A stretch of 64,000 nt of DNA from Nocardia sp. SYP-A9097 (GCF_009649815.1 NZ_WJIC01000003.1:62001-126000), one strand, 5' to 3'; numbered from the stretch's first letter, positions 35,837-48,913 are shown. The notes: generated by a model not told the origin, from the sequence alone. A program made the numbers and translations.

Positions 35837-37039
35837 ATGACCACTCACATCGAAGTGCGCCGGTATCCGTTCGGTGAACCGGTTCGACTGGATGCGCATC
35901 CGCTCTTCGCGAAACTGCAACGGGACGAACCGGTTTCACGGATCGAGCTGCCGTTCGGTGGGGAGGGGTGGCTGGTCACGCGGTTCGAGGATGTGCGGAT
36001 CGTGCTCGCCGATTCGCGGTTCAGTCGTGCGGCCGTGGTCGGGCGCGAGGACCTGCCACGGGTGACACCCGAACCGGCGCGCGGTGATTCGCTGCTCAAT
36101 ACCGATCCGCCCGGGCACACTCGGCTGCGGAAGCTGGTGGCCAAGGCGTTCACCGGTCAGCGAGTTCGGGCATTGCGGCCGCACGTGCGGGAGATCGTCG
36201 ACGGCCTGCTCGACGATATGGTGCGCGACGGCTCGCCCGCCGATCTGATTCCGGCGCTGGCCTTGCCGCTGCCGGTCACCGTCATCTGCGAAATGCTCGG
36301 GGTTCCGCCGCGGGATCAGCATCGGTTCCGGGAGTTCTCCGACACCGTCATGTCCACCACGGCCGCGACCCGCGAGCAGATCGTCACCGCCCGCGCGGGC
36401 CTGGAAACCTATTTGAGCGAACAAGTCGCCGAACGCCGGGAACGTCCGCGCGACGATCTGCTCGGCGCGCTGGTCTCCGCCCGCGATGACGGGGATCGCC
36501 TCAATGAGGCTGAGCTCGTGAATCTCGGTGTCACGATTCTCATCGCGGGCCATGAGACAACCGCCAATCAGATTGCCAATTTCACCTACGTACTGCTCTC
36601 CGAACCAGGGCGGTGGGAGTTCCTGCGCGCGCACCCGGAGCTGGTGCCGAATGCGGTGGAGGAACTGCTGCGCTACGTCCAACTGGGCTCCGGCGGCGGG
36701 TTTCCGCGCATCGCGACCGAGGACATCGAGCTTTCCGGCACGCTTATTCGCACCGGTGACGCGGTCTTCATCAATACCCAGGCCGCCAATCGCGACGAAT
36801 CGGTCTTCACCGCCGCCGACACCCTGGACCTGACGCGAGAACACAACCCGCATATGGCTTTCGGGCACGGTTTCCACCACTGCCTGGGCGCACAACTCGC
36901 CCGCATCGAACTCCAGGTGGTCCTGGAAGCGCTGCTCGGTCGTTTCCCGAACCTGCGCCTGGCCGCCGCGGATGCCGATATTCCGTGGAAGCGCGGCATG
37001 CTCGTGCGCGGCCCGAAGTCGCTGCCGGTGAGCTGGTAG
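35837..37039 (+). CDS. Cytochrome P450 (CYP105/CYP107-type)
   Basis: A 400-residue soluble P450. Motifs: I-helix IAGHETTANQ, K-helix EELLRYVQLG (ExxR), heme loop FGHGFHHCLGAQLARIE, and the C-helix region LNTDPPGHTRLRKLVAKAF. ATG 35837 has GGAAGGA upstream. It is a single gene between a Uma2 pseudogene and alaS, with no ferredoxin partner nearby. Substrate unknown; this clan hydroxylates many secondary metabolites and xenobiotics. Confidence 0.9.
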   Translation: MTTHIEVRRYPFGEPVRLDAHPLFAKLQRDEPVSRIELPFGGEGWLVTRFEDVRIVLADSRFSRAAVVGREDLPRVTPEPARGDSLLNTDPPGHTRLRKLVAKAFTGQRVRALRPHVREIVDGLLDDMVRDGSPADLIPALALPLPVTVICEMLGVPPRDQHRFREFSDTVMSTTAATREQIVTARAGLETYLSEQVAERRERPRDDLLGALVSARDDGDRLNEAELVNLGVTILIAGHETTANQIANFTYVLLSEPGRWEFLRAHPELVPNAVEELLRYVQLGSGGGFPRIATEDIELSGTLIRTGDAVFINTQAANRDESVFTAADTLDLTREHNPHMAFGHGFHHCLGAQLARIELQVVLEALLGRFPNLRLAAADADIPWKRGMLVRGPKSLPVSW

Positions 37040-37153
37040 CTCGGCCGGGTGCCGGCGTCGATGGGTCCGGGATCACAGTCGACTCCGCGATGATATCCAT
37101 TCCCAGGTGGGGGCTGGAAACTCGCTGGACCGGGACCGGTAGGCTTGACATCT

Positions 37154-39820
37154 GTGCAGACCCACGAGATTCGCCGACGCTTCCTGGAGCATTTCGTTCG
37201 TGCCGGACACACCGAGGTACCCAGCGCCTCGCTGATCCTGGCCGACCCCAACCTGCTGTTCGTCAATGCGGGCATGGTCCAGTTCGTGCCGTATTTCCTC
37301 GGTCAGCAAACCCCGCCCTGGGCTACCGCGACCAGCGTGCAGAAGTGCGTGCGCACCGGCGATATCGAGAATGTCGGCATCACCACCCGCCACAACACCT
37401 TCTTCCAGATGGCGGGCAACTTCAGCTTCGGCGACTACTTCAAGCGCCAGGCCATCTCCTTCGCCTGGTCCCTGCTGACCAACAGCGTCGAGGACGGCGG
37501 CTACGGCTTCGACCCCGAAAAACTGTGGGCCACGGTCTACCTCGATGACGACGAGGCCGAGCGCATCTGGCTCGAACTCGGTATGCCGTCCGAGCGCATT
37601 CAGCGCCGCGGTATGGCCGACAACTACTGGTCCATGGGTATCCCCGGCCCGTGCGGCCCGTGCTCGGAGATCTACTTCGACCGCGGTCCGGAGTTCGGTA
37701 TCGAGGGCGGCCCGGAGGCCGACGAGGATCGCTACCTCGAAATCTGGAACCTCGTCTTCATGCAGAACGAGCGCGGCGAAGGCCGCGGCAAGGACGATTT
37801 CGAGATCCTAGGCCCGCTGCCCAAGCAGAATATCGACACCGGCATGGGCGTCGAGCGCGTCGCGTTCCTGCTGCAGGGCGTCGACAATGTCTACGAGACC
37901 GACCTGCTGCGCCCGATCATCAGCAAGGCCGAGGAACTGACCGGCCGCAACTACGGTGTCGAGCACACCGATGATGTGCGCTTCCGTGTCATCGCCGACC
38001 ACGCCCGCACCGCCGCCATGCTCATCGCGGACGGCGTGAACCCGGGCAATGACGGCCGCGGCTATGTGCTGCGCCGCCTGCTGCGCCGCATCGTCCGTTC
38101 GGCCCGTCTGCTGGGTGCCGAGAAGCCGGTGATGGGTGAGTTCATCAAGGTCGTCAGCGAACTCATGGCCCCGTCGTACCCGGAGCTGGCCACCGATTTC
38201 AAGCGCATCGAAACCGTCGCTGTCGGTGAGGAATCCGCGTTCCTCAAGACGCTGACGACCGGTTCCAAGCTGTTCGACGATGCCGTCTCCGAGGTGAAGG
38301 CCCAGGGCGGCAAGAAGATCAGCGGTACCGAGGCGTTCACGCTGCACGACACCTACGGTTTCCCGATCGACCTGACCCTGGAGATGGCCGCCGAGGCCGG
38401 TCTGCAGGTCGACGAGGACGGTTTCCGTTCCCTCATGGCCGAGCAGCGTGCCCGCGCCAAGGAGGACGCCTACTCCCGCAAGCACGCCCACGCGGATCTG
38501 ACGGTCTACAAGGAATTCGTCGACCGCGGCGCCACCGAGTTCACCGGTTTCGACGAACTCTCCACCGAGGCAACGGTTCTCGCGCTCATCAAGGACGGCG
38601 TGCGGGTGCCGGTGGCCACGGTGGGCCAGGATGTCGAGATCATTCTCGACCGCTCGCCGCTGTACGCCGAGTCCGGTGGTCAGATCGCCGATCGCGGTTC
38701 GCTGCAGTCCTCGCACGGGCTGAAGGTGCGCGTCAATGACGTGCAGAAGATCGCCAAGAAGGTGTGGGTGCACAAGTCCACCGTCGAGGCGGGCCAGCTC
38801 ACCGAGGGCGATACCGTTCTCGCGCAGGTCGATCCGTCGTGGCGGCACGGTGCCACCCAGGGCCACTCCGGCACGCATATGGTGCATGCCGCGCTGCGAC
38901 AGGTGCTGGGCCCCAACGCCGTTCAGGCCGGTTCGCTGAACAAGCCGGGCTATTTGCGCTTCGACTTCAATTGGCAGGGCGGGCTTTCCGAGCAGCAGAA
39001 GGCCGATATCGAGGCCATCTCCAATAACGCTGTCGCGGACGACTTCGCCGTGAACACCTTCGTCACCGATCTGCCGTCCGCCAAGAAGATGGGCGCGATG
39101 GCCCTGTTCGGCGAGAACTACGGCGATGAGGTGCGCGTGGTGGAGATCGGCGGACCGTTCTCCATGGAGCTGTGCGGTGGCACGCATGTGCGGCACTCCT
39201 CGCAGATCGGACCGATCACTCTGCTCGGTGAGTCCTCGGTCGGCTCGGGTATCCGCCGCGTGGAAGCCTTTGTGGGCCTTGACTCCTACAAGTACCTGGC
39301 CAAGGAGCGGGCGCTGCTCGCCGGCATCGCCTCCTCGCTGAAGGTGCCCTCGGAAGAGGTCCCCGGGCGCGTGGAGCAGCTCGTCGAGCGCCTCAAGGTT
39401 GCCGAGAAAGAGCTGGAACGCACCAAGATGGCCGCCGTGCTGTCGAGCGCGGGCACCTTCGTGGAGCAGGCGCAGCGCGTCGGCAAGGTGCTGCTGGTCG
39501 CCGCCGCCGCGCCCAAGGGTGTCGGCGCGGGCGATCTGCGCACCCTGGTGCAGGACATCAAGGGCCGCTTCGGTTCCGAGCCCGCCATTGTGACGCTGCT
39601 CGGCAACGACGAGGGCAAGGTGCCGTTCGTGGTCGCGGTCACCAAGTCGGCGCAGGAGCTGGGTGTGAAGGCGGGCGATCTGGTGCAGTCCTTCGGCCCC
39701 AGCATCAATGGTCGCGGTGGCGGTAAGCCGGAGATGGCGCAGGGTGCGGGCTCGAACCCCGATGGCATCGAGGCCGGATTGTCGGCCTTGCGGGCGCGGG
39801 TGGCCGAGCTCGCCGGCTGA
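37154..39820 (+). CDS. alaS: Alanyl-tRNA synthetase
   Basis: An 888-residue class IIc synthetase with the aminoacylation domain ([34 protein letters not shown]), the editing domain with zinc ligands in [12 protein letters not shown] and CGGTHVRHS, and the C-terminal DHHA1 domain. GTG 37154 ([10 protein letters not shown]) is the family start; a TTG at 37145 is less likely. It overlaps ruvX by one base (TGATG) and leads the conserved alaS-ruvX-mltG-aroE operon. Confidence 0.97.
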   Translation: MQTHEIRRRFLEHFVRAGHTEVPSASLILADPNLLFVNAGMVQFVPYFLGQQTPPWATATSVQKCVRTGDIENVGITTRHNTFFQMAGNFSFGDYFKRQAISFAWSLLTNSVEDGGYGFDPEKLWATVYLDDDEAERIWLELGMPSERIQRRGMADNYWSMGIPGPCGPCSEIYFDRGPEFGIEGGPEADEDRYLEIWNLVFMQNERGEGRGKDDFEILGPLPKQNIDTGMGVERVAFLLQGVDNVYETDLLRPIISKAEELTGRNYGVEHTDDVRFRVIADHARTAAMLIADGVNPGNDGRGYVLRRLLRRIVRSARLLGAEKPVMGEFIKVVSELMAPSYPELATDFKRIETVAVGEESAFLKTLTTGSKLFDDAVSEVKAQGGKKISGTEAFTLHDTYGFPIDLTLEMAAEAGLQVDEDGFRSLMAEQRARAKEDAYSRKHAHADLTVYKEFVDRGATEFTGFDELSTEATVLALIKDGVRVPVATVGQDVEIILDRSPLYAESGGQIADRGSLQSSHGLKVRVNDVQKIAKKVWVHKSTVEAGQLTEGDTVLAQVDPSWRHGATQGHSGTHMVHAALRQVLGPNAVQAGSLNKPGYLRFDFNWQGGLSEQQKADIEAISNNAVADDFAVNTFVTDLPSAKKMGAMALFGENYGDEVRVVEIGGPFSMELCGGTHVRHSSQIGPITLLGESSVGSGIRRVEAFVGLDSYKYLAKERALLAGIASSLKVPSEEVPGRVEQLVERLKVAEKELERTKMAAVLSSAGTFVEQAQRVGKVLLVAAAAPKGVGAGDLRTLVQDIKGRFGSEPAIVTLLGNDEGKVPFVVAVTKSAQELGVKAGDLVQSFGPSINGRGGGKPEMAQGAGSNPDGIEAGLSALRARVAELAG

Positions 39821-40401
39821 TGTCCTCTTCCGAACCCTCGGACAGTCCGGGCGTCGACGGCGACGCTCGGAAATCGGCTGGAACAGCGGGCTTTCCCGTG
39901 GACCGGCCCACCCCCGCTGACGATCCCGGTCGCGGCCGGCGGATCGCGCTCGATGTGGGGACGGTCCGCATCGGCGTGGCCTCCAGCGATCCCGACGGCC
40001 TGCTCGCCACGCCCGTCGAAACCGTGCCCAAGGCGAAGAAGATCGCGCCCGGCACCCTCGCACCGGACCTTGCCCGAATTGCCGAACTTGTCCGCGAATA
40101 CGAGGCTGTGGAGGTGATCGTGGGGCTGCCGCGCACCTTACGCGGAGAGAGCGGCTCGTCGGCTAAGCTGGCGGCCACCTTCGCGGGGCGTTTGCGGACC
40201 CTGATCGCACCGGTGCCGGTGCGGCTTTCCGACGAGCGTTTGACTACGGTGTCTGCTGCACGCGCGTTGCGGGACAGTGGAGTTCGCGCGCGTGGGCAGC
40301 GGTCGGTCATCGATCAGGCGGCCGCCGTGTCGATCCTGCAAGGTTGGTTGGACGAACGGAGTGCAGCATTGAAGCCGCGCGGTGATGGTGATCTTGCATG
40401 A
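39820..40401 (+). CDS. ruvX: Holliday-junction resolvase-like YqgF/RuvX
   Basis: A 193-residue protein with an RNase H-like fold. Acidic active-site residues lie in [21 protein letters not shown] and [25 protein letters not shown] is conserved. It has a 38-residue unusual Pro/Asp-rich N-terminal extension. The family acts on RNA (pre-16S processing in E. coli) and/or recombination junctions. It overlaps alaS by 1 base and mltG by 4 bases (ATGA). Confidence 0.92.
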   Translation: MSSSEPSDSPGVDGDARKSAGTAGFPVDRPTPADDPGRGRRIALDVGTVRIGVASSDPDGLLATPVETVPKAKKIAPGTLAPDLARIAELVREYEAVEVIVGLPRTLRGESGSSAKLAATFAGRLRTLIAPVPVRLSDERLTTVSAARALRDSGVRARGQRSVIDQAAAVSILQGWLDERSAALKPRGDGDLA

Positions 40402-41843
40402 CCGATCGCTGGACGCGAGCCGAGGAACGTTACCGGCAGAGCGCTGAACACCGATACCGCCGCGACGACCTGGAATGGTCGGAAGCGGACGACTATGAGG
40501 ACGACACCACCGTCATCCCGCGCTACGAGGATGACGAGGACGACGAGCCCATCCTGGAGCCGGAACCGCCACGCCGCCAACCCCCGCAGCGCGCCGACCG
40601 CGGTCGCGGCTCGGGTGGGCGCGGGCAGTCCCGCGGTTCAGGTGGACGCGGACAGCGGCCGCGGCGCTCCCGCATGGCCTCCCGTAAAGCCGCCGAGCGC
40701 AAGCGCCGTCGCCGCAATCTCGTGGTCATCGGCACCGTCTTCGCCGTATTGTTCGTCGGCGCGGCCGGATTTGCGGCCTGGAAGTTCATGAACCGGTTCA
40801 GCCCGGCTGAGGACTTCGCCGGTACCCCCGGCCCGCTCGCGGTGGTGCAGGTCAAGCCCGGCGATACCGCCACCCAGATCGCGGACACCATGTTCGCCAA
40901 GGGCGTGGTGGCCAGCAGTGCCGCGTTCTACGAGGCCGCGGTGCGCAATGACAATATGAGCGCGGTACAGCCCGGCTACTACGCGATCCCCAGTCACAGC
41001 AAGGCCGCGGAAGCCGTTGTGGCACTGGTCGGTAAGAGCTCGCGGGTCGGTAATGTGGTGATCTCCGAAGGCCGCCAATTGCACGACTCCACCGATGTGA
41101 ATACCGGCGCGCGTAAGGACGGCATCTACCGCAAGATCGCCGATGCCAGCTGTGTCGGCACCGGTACCGCCGCGAAATGTGTGACCTACGACCAGCTCGA
41201 GGCCGTCGGTGGTAGCGCCGATCCGGCCACCCTGGGCGTCCCCTCCTGGGCGATGGACCGGGTGCGTCAGGTGCCCGATCGCAGTCGCCAGCTGGAGGGT
41301 CTGATCGCCGCGGGCACACTGGATTTCGATCCGAGCGGCTCACCGGAGCAGATTCTCAAGCAGCTGGTCAGTGACTCCGCCGCCAGCTATGAGGCGACCG
41401 GGATTCTGAATTCCGGTGCCGCCAACGGCCTCTCGCCCTATGACACGCTGATCGGTGCGTCGCTGGTGGAGCGCGAAGCCCTGCCGCAGGACATGTCCAA
41501 GGTGGCGCGGGTGATCGTGAACCGCTTGAAGGCGGATCAAAAGCTGGAGTTCGACTCGACGGTCAACTACGCGCTCTCGGCCACCGAGGTCGCCACCACC
41601 GACGCGGACCGCAATCGCAAGACCCCCTGGAACACCTACGCCATGGCGGGTCTGCCCGCGACACCCATCTCCGCACCCTCGCTGGATGCCATGCGCGCCA
41701 TGGAGAAGCCGGAGGCGGGCCCGTGGCTGTACTTCGTGACCGTCGACAAGCAGGGCACCACGCTGTTCACCGACAGCTATAACGAGCATCTGCGCAATAT
41801 CGAAAAGGCCAGGCAGAGTGGAATTCTCGACAGTGGACGGTGA
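40398..41843 (+). CDS. mltG: Endolytic transglycosylase MltG (YceG-like)
   Basis: A 481-residue inner-membrane enzyme that cuts nascent peptidoglycan. The first 105 residues are a highly charged cytosolic extension (acidic, then Arg/Gly-rich). One membrane segment lies near 109-132 ([20 protein letters not shown]). It is followed by a LysM-like part and the YceG catalytic domain with the glutamate in [19 protein letters not shown] and the conserved [13 protein letters not shown]. The charged extension is common in actinobacteria and may link to division regulation. Confidence 0.92.
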   Translation: MTDRWTRAEERYRQSAEHRYRRDDLEWSEADDYEDDTTVIPRYEDDEDDEPILEPEPPRRQPPQRADRGRGSGGRGQSRGSGGRGQRPRRSRMASRKAAERKRRRRNLVVIGTVFAVLFVGAAGFAAWKFMNRFSPAEDFAGTPGPLAVVQVKPGDTATQIADTMFAKGVVASSAAFYEAAVRNDNMSAVQPGYYAIPSHSKAAEAVVALVGKSSRVGNVVISEGRQLHDSTDVNTGARKDGIYRKIADASCVGTGTAAKCVTYDQLEAVGGSADPATLGVPSWAMDRVRQVPDRSRQLEGLIAAGTLDFDPSGSPEQILKQLVSDSAASYEATGILNSGAANGLSPYDTLIGASLVEREALPQDMSKVARVIVNRLKADQKLEFDSTVNYALSATEVATTDADRNRKTPWNTYAMAGLPATPISAPSLDAMRAMEKPEAGPWLYFVTVDKQGTTLFTDSYNEHLRNIEKARQSGILDSGR

Positions 41844-42645
41844 GCGCCGCAAGGCCGCCGTACTCGGCAGCCCCATCTCGCATTCGCGCTCGCCGCAACT
41901 GCACCTGGCCGCCTATCGGGCACTGGGCCTGGACTGGACGTATGAGCGCATCGAATGTGACGCCGAGCAACTGCCCGGCCTCGTAGACGGTCTCGGCCCC
42001 GAGTGGGTCGGCCTGTCGGTGACCATGCCCGGTAAGGTCGCCGCCCTCGAATACGCGACCGAGCGTACCGACCGTGCCGAGCTGGTCGGCTCGGCGAACA
42101 CCCTGGTGCGCATCGAAAACGGTTGGCGCGCCGACTGCACCGACGTCGACGGCGTACGTGGCGCGCTGGAGGGCGCGGGCCTGAAGGAGATCGAGAAGGC
42201 CGTGGTCCTCGGCGCGGGTGGTACGGCTCGCCCCGCGCTGCTCGGCCTCGCCGAACTCGGCGTCCACACCGTCACCATCGTCGCCCGCAGCCCCCGCCGC
42301 GCCGCCGACACCCTGGATCTCGCCGAACGCCTGGGACTCTCCGCCGAGGTCATCGGATTCGACTCCGACACAATCGGTTTCGTCTGCTCCGAGGTCGACG
42401 CGGTCGTCAGCACCATCCCGGCCACCGGTGCGGAACCGTTCGCGGACGCCATCGCGCAGGCCCCCGTCGTCCTGGACGCCATCTACAACCCCTGGCCCAC
42501 CCCGCTCGCCGAGGCCGTCGCCCGCGCGGGCCACACCGTCGTCAGCGGCCTGCAAATGCTCCTCAACCAGGCCTACGGCCAGGTGGAACTATTCACCGGC
42601 AAGCCCGCCCCGCGCGCGGAAATGGCTGCGGCCGTACAGCTTTAG
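41818..42645 (+). CDS. aroE: Shikimate dehydrogenase
   Basis: A 275-residue NADPH-dependent enzyme reducing 3-dehydroshikimate to shikimate. Substrate-binding SPISHSRSPQLH, catalytic Lys in VTMPGKVAAL, Asp in ADCTDVDG, and the NADP motif GAGGTARPAL are all present. The start is GTG 41818 (26-base overlap with mltG) or in-frame GTG 41833. Last gene of the alaS operon; other shikimate genes follow at 44.5-48.2 kb on the opposite strand. Confidence 0.93.
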   Translation: MEFSTVDGERRKAAVLGSPISHSRSPQLHLAAYRALGLDWTYERIECDAEQLPGLVDGLGPEWVGLSVTMPGKVAALEYATERTDRAELVGSANTLVRIENGWRADCTDVDGVRGALEGAGLKEIEKAVVLGAGGTARPALLGLAELGVHTVTIVARSPRRAADTLDLAERLGLSAEVIGFDSDTIGFVCSEVDAVVSTIPATGAEPFADAIAQAPVVLDAIYNPWPTPLAEAVARAGHTVVSGLQMLLNQAYGQVELFTGKPAPRAEMAAAVQL

Positions 42646-42706
42646 TGGGCCGGTGATCAAGGCCGACCGTCACGAGAATCCCTCGTCATCCCTGCACAAA
42701 TCCCCT

Positions 42707-42737
42707 CGTCATCCCGGCATGCTTTTGGCCGGGATCC
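42707..42737. repeat. Dispersed REP-like palindrome, copy 1
   Basis: A 31-base sequence identical to 51613-51643. It contains the stem ATCCCGGC/GCCGGGAT with a short T-rich loop and lies just after a gene 3' end (aroE). Probably a multicopy genomic repeat that may also act as a terminator. Confidence 0.6.
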
Positions 42738-42752
42738 ACACCCCCGCTGAAC

Positions 42753-43205
42753 TCAACTCGCCGGCAGTGGCTCGTAATAACTGCGGAACGTGAACGCCTG
42801 CGGCGTCGGCCCTTGCTCTCGAAGGTGGTCGAGGCGTCCGATGGCCTCGTGCAGCGACGGGGTGTGCCCGAGCGGCACCCACCACAGCACGGTGATCGCC
42901 TCCTTGATCGGCACGAACCACTCCCGCCGGCGGCGCAGGAAATCCATATGGGCACTGCGATACACGTAGTTGAACATCGCCTCGCGTGACTCCCACACGC
43001 TGAGGTTCACCAGCATGTCCGGGTCCGCCTCGTACGGCCGCACCGAGGTCGCATTGTTCGAGTCCGAATCGACCATGCGCCAGACGAATCCGGGGGAGTC
43101 GTCGGCAAGGGAGTTGATGCGATCGAGTTCGGCATAGAACTCGGCGACGCGCCGGTCGCCTTCCGGGGCGATCATGCGCCCGATATTGAACAGTGCGAGA
43201 TGCAT
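42753..43205 (-). CDS. DUF3291 family protein
   Basis: A 150-residue protein of the DUF3291 family, a ferredoxin-like alpha+beta monooxygenase-type fold: LALFNIGRM, GFVWRMVDSDSNNAT, MLVNLSVWESREAMFNYVY and FLRRRREWFVP are typical. It follows the HTH regulator gene by 13 bases on the same strand and is probably co-transcribed with it. Function unknown; related folds bind heme or small aromatic compounds. Confidence 0.8.
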   Translation of the reverse strand: MHLALFNIGRMIAPEGDRRVAEFYAELDRINSLADDSPGFVWRMVDSDSNNATSVRPYEADPDMLVNLSVWESREAMFNYVYRSAHMDFLRRRREWFVPIKEAITVLWWVPLGHTPSLHEAIGRLDHLREQGPTPQAFTFRSYYEPLPAS

Positions 43206-43218
43206 GCCTGGACTATAA

Positions 43219-43836
43219 CTAAACTTTGTTTATTTTAGAAAAGCTGACGCAGCATCTCCCCGGAGCCGGATCCATCCGCGCCCTCCAACCCGCTTCCGCC
43301 GCAGGGCCTTCCAGCAACGCCAGGTTCATACCGCAGACCAGCGGTGGGAAGTCGACCGCGAGCCGATGAAAAGGGCAGTTGCGCAGGCGAATCACCGCAC
43401 CGTCCAGATACGGCTCATACCCGCGCTCCCGCAGCGCCTCGAGCACATCGCGGTCCTTCAGTACCGGCCCGTGCTGCGCGGCGGCCCGCTCGATCGCCTG
43501 CTCGAACCCTGCATGCTCGGTCACCTCGGCCAGAATCGTTGCGACCGTGCGATAGTCGCGCGCGGGCAGCGTGACCGAGAACTCCGCGTCGGCGCGCCGA
43601 TAGAATTTCGCGGGCCGCCCCGACCCCGGCCCGGTCTTACCCTCCGGCCGCCGGAACACCGCGTCCAGGAGTCCCGCCTCCGCGAGTTTGTCCAAGTGGA
43701 ATGCCGCGAGCGGTCGCTTGATCTCCGTGGCCTCAGCGGCTTCATCCCTGCTCACATCGTGATCCGCGGCAGCGATGTAGTCGTACAGCCGCCTGCGAAT
43801 CGGGTCCTCCAGCAGGGCGACGGCTTCGATACTCAC
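43219..43836 (-). CDS. Helix-turn-helix regulator with Cys-rich C-terminal sensor (ArsR/SufR-like)
   Basis: A 205-residue regulator. The N-terminal winged HTH (LYDYIAAADHDVSRDEAAEA, RPLAAFHLDKLAEAGLL) is of ArsR/SufR type. The C-terminal half has the pattern NCPFH...PLVCGMNLALLEG...CCVSF, whose cysteines and histidines suit an Fe-S cluster or metal ligand set, as in SufR-like regulators. It is followed by the DUF3291 gene. The divergent 43837-43971 region contains an exact KstR-like site. The effector is an inference. Confidence 0.7.
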   Translation of the reverse strand: MSIEAVALLEDPIRRRLYDYIAAADHDVSRDEAAEATEIKRPLAAFHLDKLAEAGLLDAVFRRPEGKTGPGSGRPAKFYRRADAEFSVTLPARDYRTVATILAEVTEHAGFEQAIERAAAQHGPVLKDRDVLEALRERGYEPYLDGAVIRLRNCPFHRLAVDFPPLVCGMNLALLEGPAAEAGWRARMDPAPGRCCVSFSKINKV

Positions 43837-43920
43837 CCTGCATTTCTATCAGCGCGTCGCCGCGTGAACACCGCCCGCGGGTGCCGTGTGCGGCCCGAAT
43901 TCCGGAAACGGATACAGTTC

Positions 43921-43934
43921 TAGAACCGGTTTCA
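43921..43934. promoter_or_regulatory. Exact match to the KstR motif
   Basis: TAGAACCGGTTTCA matches TnnAACnnGTTnnA at all eight fixed positions and lies 37 bases before ATG 43972 in the divergent region between the HTH regulator and the B-4DMT gene. It is less symmetric in the outer bases than the 5032 site. Either regulator could bind here. Confidence 0.4.
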
Positions 43935-43971
43935 GTTCGGCTCGGCGGTTTCGCAGGCTAAGGTGATCATC

Positions 43972-44451
43972 ATGAATGCGTGGGTGTTGCGCGCCGTAGG
44001 TTTGGGAGCGCTGACCATTGTGCTGCGGACCGTGCTCGGCTTCGCGATGGTGTACTGGCCGACCAATGGTTCGTGGATGCGGATCTTGTGCCTGATCGTC
44101 CTGATCGCGGCGGTCGTCGCCTGGGGTGTGCTGGACGGCCGCGCCGACCGGCGCGCCAATCCGGACCCGGATCACGGCGCCGATCTGACCATGCGCTGGC
44201 TGAAGGCGGGTCTCGCCGGTGGCCTCGGTGCCGGTCTGGTCGCCTGGATCCTGGACTTCCTGCCGAAGTTCGACCTCGGTGACAACGGTCTCTTCTTCGA
44301 GATCTCCTCGGGGGCGTCCTTCGTCATCCTGCTCATCTTCATTCCGGCCATGATCGGTGTGGCCCTGGGCCGCTTCCTGGTCGGCCGCGAGGGCAAGAAG
44401 AGCGGCCCCGCACCGGACGTATCGCTGCAGAAGGAATCCGCGGCCGTCTGA
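43972..44451 (+). CDS. B-4DMT family membrane protein (Rv2536-like)
   Basis: A 159-residue protein with four membrane segments: GLGALTIVLRTVLGFAMVYW, ILCLIVLIAAVVAWGVL, AGLAGGLGAGLVAWILDFL and FVILLIFIPAMIGVALGRFL. It has a short charged loop DGRADRRANPDPDHG and a charged C-terminus. The M. tuberculosis counterpart Rv2536 sits in the same aro-pepQ neighbourhood. Transport activity is predicted for the family but not known. ATG 43972 was chosen; GTG 43963 is in frame. Confidence 0.8.
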   Translation: MNAWVLRAVGLGALTIVLRTVLGFAMVYWPTNGSWMRILCLIVLIAAVVAWGVLDGRADRRANPDPDHGADLTMRWLKAGLAGGLGAGLVAWILDFLPKFDLGDNGLFFEISSGASFVILLIFIPAMIGVALGRFLVGREGKKSGPAPDVSLQKESAAV

Positions 44452-44470
44452 TCCATCGCACACAGCTACC

Positions 44471-44511
44471 ACCGCGCGCCGCCATGGAATCCATGGCGGC
44501 GCGCGGTTTTT
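44471..44511. terminator. Strong terminator between convergent genes
   Basis: A perfect 17-bp stem (44471-44487 with 44491-44507), a 3-base loop AAT and TTTT immediately after, between B-4DMT (44451) and aroB (44530). Confidence 0.9.
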
Positions 44512-44529
44512 CGTAGTCGGTTTCGCGTC

Positions 44530-46990
<2,461 letters not shown>

Positions 46991-46994
<4 letters not shown>

Positions 46995-48199
46995 TGTGGC
47001 GCGTTGCCCGAGGGAACGTGCGGGCGCGCGTTGATTCGCTTCACATAGCTGGTGATGTTGTCGACGGTCTCGTTCAGCGAATCGCCGCCGAACTTCTCCA
47101 GTACGGCCTGCGCGACGACGAGCGCAACCATGGCCTCGGCGACCACACCGGCGGCGGGCACCGCGCACACATCCGAGCGCTGGTGAATGGCGACGGCTTC
47201 TTCGCCGGTGGACATGTCGACGGTCGAAAGTGCGCGCGGCACAGTCGAAATGGGCTTCATGGCGGCGCGCACGCGCAGCGGCTCGCCATTGGTCATGCCG
47301 CCTTCGAGCCCGCCCGCGCGGTTGGTGGAGCGCAGCACGCCGTCCGGGCCGGGCCGCATCTCGTCGTGCGCCTGGCTGCCGCGGCGGCGGGCGGTCTCGA
47401 AACCGTCACCCACCTCGACACCCTTGATGGCCTGAATCCCCATGAGCGCGGCGGCGAGTCGCGAATCCAGGCGCGCCTCACCACTGGTGAACGAACCCAG
47501 GCCGACGGGCAGCCCCTCGATAACGACCTCGACCACACCACCGAGGGTGTCGCCGTCCTTCTTGGCGGCCTCGATCTCGGCGATCATGGCGGCCTCGGCG
47601 TCCTTGTCGAACGCGCGCACCGGACTCTCGTCCACCGCATCGAGATCCGCGGCGGTCGGGATCAGGCCGGCGGTCGCGGCGGCGGTACCTATGGACACCA
47701 CATGCGAGATCACCTCGACCCCGAGCGCCTGGCGCAGGAAGTTCTTGGCCACGGTGCCGGCGGCGACACGCGCGGCGGTCTCACGGGCACTGGCCCGCTC
47801 CAGCACATTGCGGGCGTCGTCGAAGCCGTACTTGAGCATGCCCGAGTAATCGGCGTGCCCGGGGCGCGGGCGAGTCAGCGGCGCGTTGCGGGCGAGTTCG
47901 GCGAGTTCGGCCTCATCGACCGGATCGGCGGACATGACCTGCGTCCACTTCGGCCATTCGGAGTTGGCGACCTCGATGGCGACCGGTCCGCCCATGGTGC
48001 GGCCGTGGCGTACGCCGCCGACCAGGGTGACCATATCGGCCTCGAACTTCATTCGGGCGCCGCGCCCGTAGCCCAGGCGTCGCCGCGCCAATTGCGCCGC
48101 GACATCGGCAGAGCTCACCTCGACACCGGCCACCATCCCCTCGAGGATTGTGACGAGAGCGGGGCCATGGGATTCTCCGGCAGTTATCCAGCGCAACAC
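46991..48199 (-). CDS. aroC: Chorismate synthase
   Basis: A 402-residue FMN-dependent enzyme forming chorismate from EPSP. Signatures are [34 protein letters not shown] (FMN/substrate loop, with HGR where many have SGR), and [17 protein letters not shown] with [15 protein letters not shown] near the C-terminus. It starts at GTG 48199. First gene of aroC-aroK-aroB. Confidence 0.96.
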
Positions 48200-48259
48200 G
48201 GGTTACATCTTTCCATGTCAATGAGGCTGCCCGGACACGCGGTCCGCACAGGCCCGCCC

Positions 48260-48913
48260 TCACCGCGTGGCAAGCAGCGCAACCACACTCGCCACACACA
48301 TTCCGGGACCGTGCGCGACGACTCCGATCGACCCGGTGGCGACGGCGCCGATCGGCACCGTTGCCCGGCGTGAACGCCGTGGTCGCAAGGCATCCGCGGG
48401 CGGCGGTGACGCGCTGTCCACCGGCCGGATCGGCAGTACCCGCGCCAGCTGCACAGACGTGGAGTCCACGGGTGGCACGGGCCCTGTATCCGGCCGGGGT
48501 AGTGGCACGAGATTCGTGATTCGGCCGTCCATGACAGTGAGGTGCCGCGGGGACAGACTGTCCATCGTCAGTGTGCCGACACAGGCGAGGACTGTGAGAA
48601 CCGGTGCGGTGAGAGCTGCCGAGACCCAGGCATCAGGGCCGCCGAGGGCGGTCGCCGCGCCGAGCCCGAGGGCGAGCTTCACATCCCCGGCCCCGAGAGC
48701 AGCGGGCGAGCAGAGATGTACGAGCAGATACGGAATCGCCAGTAGTAGCGCCCCGAGCACCGCGACAGTGCCACGGCCCGTGGCGAATCCGTAGCCGAGC
48801 ACGACCGCGGCACCGGGGAGTGTGAGCAGATTCGGCAGGCGGTGGGTGCGCAGGTCGGAGTAGCTGAGCAGTGCGCACCAGAGCGTGAGGATGATCAGTG
48901 GCAGCGATTCCAT
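48260..48913 (-). CDS. Prepilin peptidase (A24 family)
   Basis: A 217-residue membrane aspartyl protease without the N-methylase domain. The catalytic aspartates are in SYSDLRTHRLPN and GAGDVKLALG. Hydrophobic spans occupy residues 4-120. Residues about 120-185 form a Pro/Ser/Arg-rich insert before the final span (IGAVATGSIGVVAHGPGM), unlike short TadV/CpaA-type enzymes. It presumably processes Flp/tad-type pilins encoded elsewhere; the M. tuberculosis relative Rv2551c lies in the same region. Confidence 0.85.
   Translation of the reverse strand: MESLPLIILTLWCALLSYSDLRTHRLPNLLTLPGAAVVLGYGFATGRGTVAVLGALLLAIPYLLVHLCSPAALGAGDVKLALGLGAATALGGPDAWVSAALTAPVLTVLACVGTLTMDSLSPRHLTVMDGRITNLVPLPRPDTGPVPPVDSTSVQLARVLPIRPVDSASPPPADALRPRRSRRATVPIGAVATGSIGVVAHGPGMCVASVVALLATR

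Noticed and set aside
35927..35940. ACGAACCGGTTTCA as a KstR site
   Set aside because: It lies inside the P450 coding sequence and lacks the first T; probably chance.
37808..40063. A very long minus-strand open frame (751 codons) opposite alaS and ruvX
   Set aside because: It mirrors strongly supported genes. Its translation is Arg/Gly/His-rich without domains, as usual for antisense frames in GC-rich DNA.
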